From: Acidobacteriota bacterium
GTDB taxonomy: Bacteria; Acidobacteriota; Terriglobia; UBA7540
Assembly (NCBI GenBank): GCA_021838785.1
Contig: JAKCCV010000016.1
Location: 1 to 64,000, forward strand
Direction of reading: 5' to 3'
Length of the DNA stretch: 64,000 nt
The notes below the pieces were generated by a model. The model was given only the letters and a program-made list of their open reading frames with translations. It searched no databases and was not told where the DNA came from. This document shows, one piece after another, positions 62,125-64,000 of the stretch. How positions within the stretch are numbered: the stretch's first letter is position 1; each line of letters begins with the position of its first letter. Position numbers and translations under genes: made by a program.

Positions 62125-62598
62125 ATGCCGGGCTACTGGTGGGAATGCGACCATTGCCATCGCAGGCGCAGTTTTTACGAGGAGCTAGGGATGGGTCCGG
62201 TAATTTTTCTCTGTGACAGGCTTTCAGTTGACTGGAACCAAAAAGAGCTCTCAAGGCGGTGCGGTGCCTGCCCCAACGGGAGTCTGCGCATCACCTTTGA
62301 GTTCCCTCGCAGGGGAGGGGGAACGGAAACGCTCACCGTCATTCACATCGTGGGCCTAACCCCACCCGAAAGGGACGGCTACCTCCCAATGCTGTGGGAG
62401 ACGGAACCGGCAGGTGAGCCCCCTGGTACGAGGTGGTTCCATTTTAATTACATCTATCACAGAGGGAACTGGGGCCTCAACAAACCGGCGGTTCTCGAGA
62501 GGGGGAACCTTGGGGAACTGTTTGCTCTCTATCGTTGCAAAGCGGGCAACGAGCTCGACCCCAGAGCGGGGGGGCCGGCGTTGCGGGACCCGGAATGA
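62125..62598 (+). CDS. Zinc-finger-like protein of unknown function
   Basis: This 157-residue protein begins with PGYWWECDHCHRRR and later has SRRCGACPNGS, two CxxC pairs that suggest a zinc site. The rest is beta-rich with many Trp and Pro residues. GGAGG five bases before ATG 62125 fixes the start; the frame runs upstream to 61930 but crosses the repeat. It is flanked by two copies of a palindromic repeat. I recognise no family. Confidence 0.68.
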   Translation: MPGYWWECDHCHRRRSFYEELGMGPVIFLCDRLSVDWNQKELSRRCGACPNGSLRITFEFPRRGGGTETLTVIHIVGLTPPERDGYLPMLWETEPAGEPPGTRWFHFNYIYHRGNWGLNKPAVLERGNLGELFALYRCKAGNELDPRAGGPALRDPE

Positions 62599-62615
62599 CG
62601 GGGGCGCGGGGGAAG

Positions 62616-62655
62616 CCGCAGCCTTAAGGAACAAGGCTGGGCTTCCGGCTCGTCA
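62616..62655. repeat. Palindromic extragenic repeat, right copy
   Basis: CCGCAGCCTTAAGGAACAAG and following, near-identical to 62018-62057 and in the same orientation. AGCCTT (62620-62625) pairs with AAGGCT (62633-62638), and outer AGCCG/CGGCT arms extend the stem. It begins 17 bases after the stop of the gene between the copies. Confidence 0.65.
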
Positions 62656-62860
62656 TCGTAAATGAGGCCGCTGGCGAGCGCCGCCGCGATAGAGGTGCGA
62701 TCCTGAATCCGCGGTCCGCACCAGCCAGTGCGAGGGATAGCCTCAACGCCAATGATGAAAAGCCGCAGCGTTTCAGAATGCGAAACTCTGCGCTTGTACC
62801 TACCGGCTTCAAGTGGGGTTTCCTCGGTGGTAAGTTCGTGACCGCTGTGAGCCGCAGGCG

Positions 62861-63643
62861 ATGAAGAAGTGTCCAAACTGCCGGCTGATTAATCAAGACC
62901 TTGCCGAGACGTGTGACTGCGGGTACGACCTCGTGAGGGGCCGAATGCCGCTCCCCGGCCTTGCGGCCGGGCACAGGGGGGACGAAGCATCGGGCGCCAC
63001 CGGTGAGTTCTGTGCGCAATGCGGCAGGCGCATGTCAGTCGGGGACAAGTTCTGCGGCGCGTGCGGCCGTCCGAGGAGCGTTCCAGCACATGCCCACAAG
63101 GCGCGGCGGCGAACGAAGTTTCTTGTCGCCGGGGGAGCCGCGCTTTTGCTGGTAGTCGCCGCGATGGTTGGCAATAATCCGGAACATCGTCCCCGCGGGC
63201 CTACGGGGCCATCACCTTCCGGCGCGCCTCAGGTGGCGCCCCAGGCTGCAACGGGCTGCAACGATGCCTCTTTGCTTAGGTTTGACGTGGAGGTCAGGGC
63301 TCACCTTATCACCATGAGGCGTCTCTTGCAGCAGGCCAACAGGATTGTTGACGAGGCTGATGCTGCCCTGGACAGCGGCAACTGCGGCGAGGTGGGCCTT
63401 GTAGGCTACACCGTCGCTGCACGGGCTAAGCGGATCGACGATCAAATAACAAAGGAGAGCGCTTGGTTTAGCAATGCGAGGGGCGACCCAAGGACCCTTG
63501 AACTTGCACGATGTGGGATGGGCCGGGGGCTCATGCGCGAGGCGTTGCAAGTTGCGGCTCGGGACGCTGCCTTTCGGGCCAGGGCGTCGGACGCCGCACG
63601 GCGCGTGGAGGCCGCCGAGGCCGCTTGTGCCCCCGCGAGGTGA
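62861..63643 (+). CDS. Membrane protein with two N-terminal zinc ribbons
   Basis: This 260-residue protein begins KKCPNCRLINQDLAETCDCGYDL, a four-cysteine ribbon, then FCAQCGRRMSVGDKFCGACG, a second ribbon. One transmembrane helix (FLVAGGAALLLVVAAMVG, near residue 95) leads to a Pro-rich linker and a helical periplasmic domain with three cysteines. The zinc ribbons face the cytosol. Many such proteins are known only as zinc-ribbon domain proteins; the role is unknown. The start has a weak ribosome site. Confidence 0.75.
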   Translation: MKKCPNCRLINQDLAETCDCGYDLVRGRMPLPGLAAGHRGDEASGATGEFCAQCGRRMSVGDKFCGACGRPRSVPAHAHKARRRTKFLVAGGAALLLVVAAMVGNNPEHRPRGPTGPSPSGAPQVAPQAATGCNDASLLRFDVEVRAHLITMRRLLQQANRIVDEADAALDSGNCGEVGLVGYTVAARAKRIDDQITKESAWFSNARGDPRTLELARCGMGRGLMREALQVAARDAAFRARASDAARRVEAAEAACAPAR

Positions 63644-63677
63644 GCTAAGCATTCCCTCTGCTAGGGTGGCATATATC

Positions 63678-63704
63678 CTTGCTTGGTCCCTGCGGTCAAG
63701 CAAG
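63678..63704. repeat. 8-bp perfect inverted repeat
   Basis: CTTGCTTG (63678-63685) pairs with CAAGCAAG (63697-63704) around an 11-base loop, 35 bases after the zinc-ribbon membrane protein. There is no T run, so terminator function is uncertain. Confidence 0.5.
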
Positions 63705-63876
63705 TAGCGCGCACCGCCGTCGTTGCGGTTTGCGGCTCTTAATGGTCGCGTGAGAGAATCGCACAGCCAGCGGCCGTATGCTAAAATCGCAGGTGGCGCA
63801 TACATCGCGGCTCTTTGCGATATGTGCGAAGGGCAGGGCCCGCACCTGTTCCCATCCCAGGCAGGAAATGTAGGTT

Positions 63877-64000
63877 ATGGACCAACTTTTGCGTGAGAGG
63901 CGGGATGAAATTCGGAAGGTCGCGGCGAGGCATGGCGCGACGAATATCCGGCTGTTCGGGTCCCGCGTGCGCGGCCACGCGGTGCCATCCAGCGACGTGG
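63877..64000 (+). CDS. MNT-type nucleotidyltransferase, N-terminal part (cut by window end)
   Basis: The first 41 codons encode MDQLLRERRDEIRKVAARHG and then IRLFGSRVRGHAVPSSDV, which is the start of a minimal nucleotidyltransferase with the GSxxRG...SDxD signature; the last Asp would lie beyond the edge. Such genes are usually followed by a HEPN gene, as in MntA-HepT toxin-antitoxin pairs. The partner is outside the window. This is the second nucleotidyltransferase of this fold here. Confidence 0.82.
   Translation, partial: MDQLLRERRDEIRKVAARHGATNIRLFGSRVRGHAVPSSDV

Overview
The window looks like a chromosomal segment of a GC-rich soil or sediment bacterium, most probably an Acidobacteriota member. 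The clues are indirect: a CadC-like winged-helix/TolB-repeat membrane protein, large secreted proteins and TPR proteins of unknown role, Tat-exported oxidoreductases and glycosidases, FabV, and a radical SAM protein of the Tes/MJ0619 kind. No rRNA is present to settle the taxonomy.

Layout. 0-2 kb is scarred accessory DNA: the end of an IS630-type transposase, an SplB-like radical SAM gene and the C-terminal half of an XcyI-type restriction enzyme. 2-10 kb holds a Tat-exported Gfo/Idh/MocA oxidoreductase, two small unknown genes, an apparent operon of B12-dependent ribonucleotide reductase, nucleotidyltransferase and HEPN protein ending in a terminator, a cupin and a CarD regulator. 10-18 kb holds a membrane phosphoesterase, a secreted protein broken at a run of eight G, membrane proteins, a GT39-like transferase, an MFS transporter and a TPR protein. 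18-27 kb is housekeeping: queC, queE and queD, a DinG-like helicase, der, and a coupled PIN-TRAM/ispD/ispF set. 27-42 kb holds a wHTH/TolB one-component protein, a very large secreted unknown, a LarA-like protein, FabV, a rhamnose mutarotase, a TPR protein, a Tat-exported TIM-barrel protein and a GH3 glycosidase.

42.4-45.9 kb is a compact regulatory island. Two divergent HTH genes flank a 24-bp palindrome, followed by a membrane peptide, a receiver-PilZ protein lacking the phosphoacceptor Asp, a zinc ribbon, an excisionase-like HTH, a single receiver and an OmpR regulator. There is no histidine kinase. 46-57 kb holds thiG, a copper-type P-ATPase, a cupin, an MBL-fold protein without most metal ligands that overlaps archease, a GH2 glycosidase, pepA and smpB. 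57.5-64 kb holds an initiator tRNA followed by a GIY-YIG remnant, a Tes/MJ0619-like radical SAM gene (possible membrane-spanning lipid synthase), a PilZ protein, moaA, zinc-ribbon proteins among palindromic repeats, and a nucleotidyltransferase cut by the window end.

The carbohydrate genes (Gfo/Idh/MocA, TIM-barrel, RhaM, GH3, GH2) suggest periplasmic plant or microbial polysaccharide breakdown. Several noncoding stretches carry related dispersed palindromes. The best candidates for something new are the kinase-less signalling island, the Tes-like radical SAM gene, the RNR-linked toxin-antitoxin-like pair, and the degenerate MBL/archease overlap.
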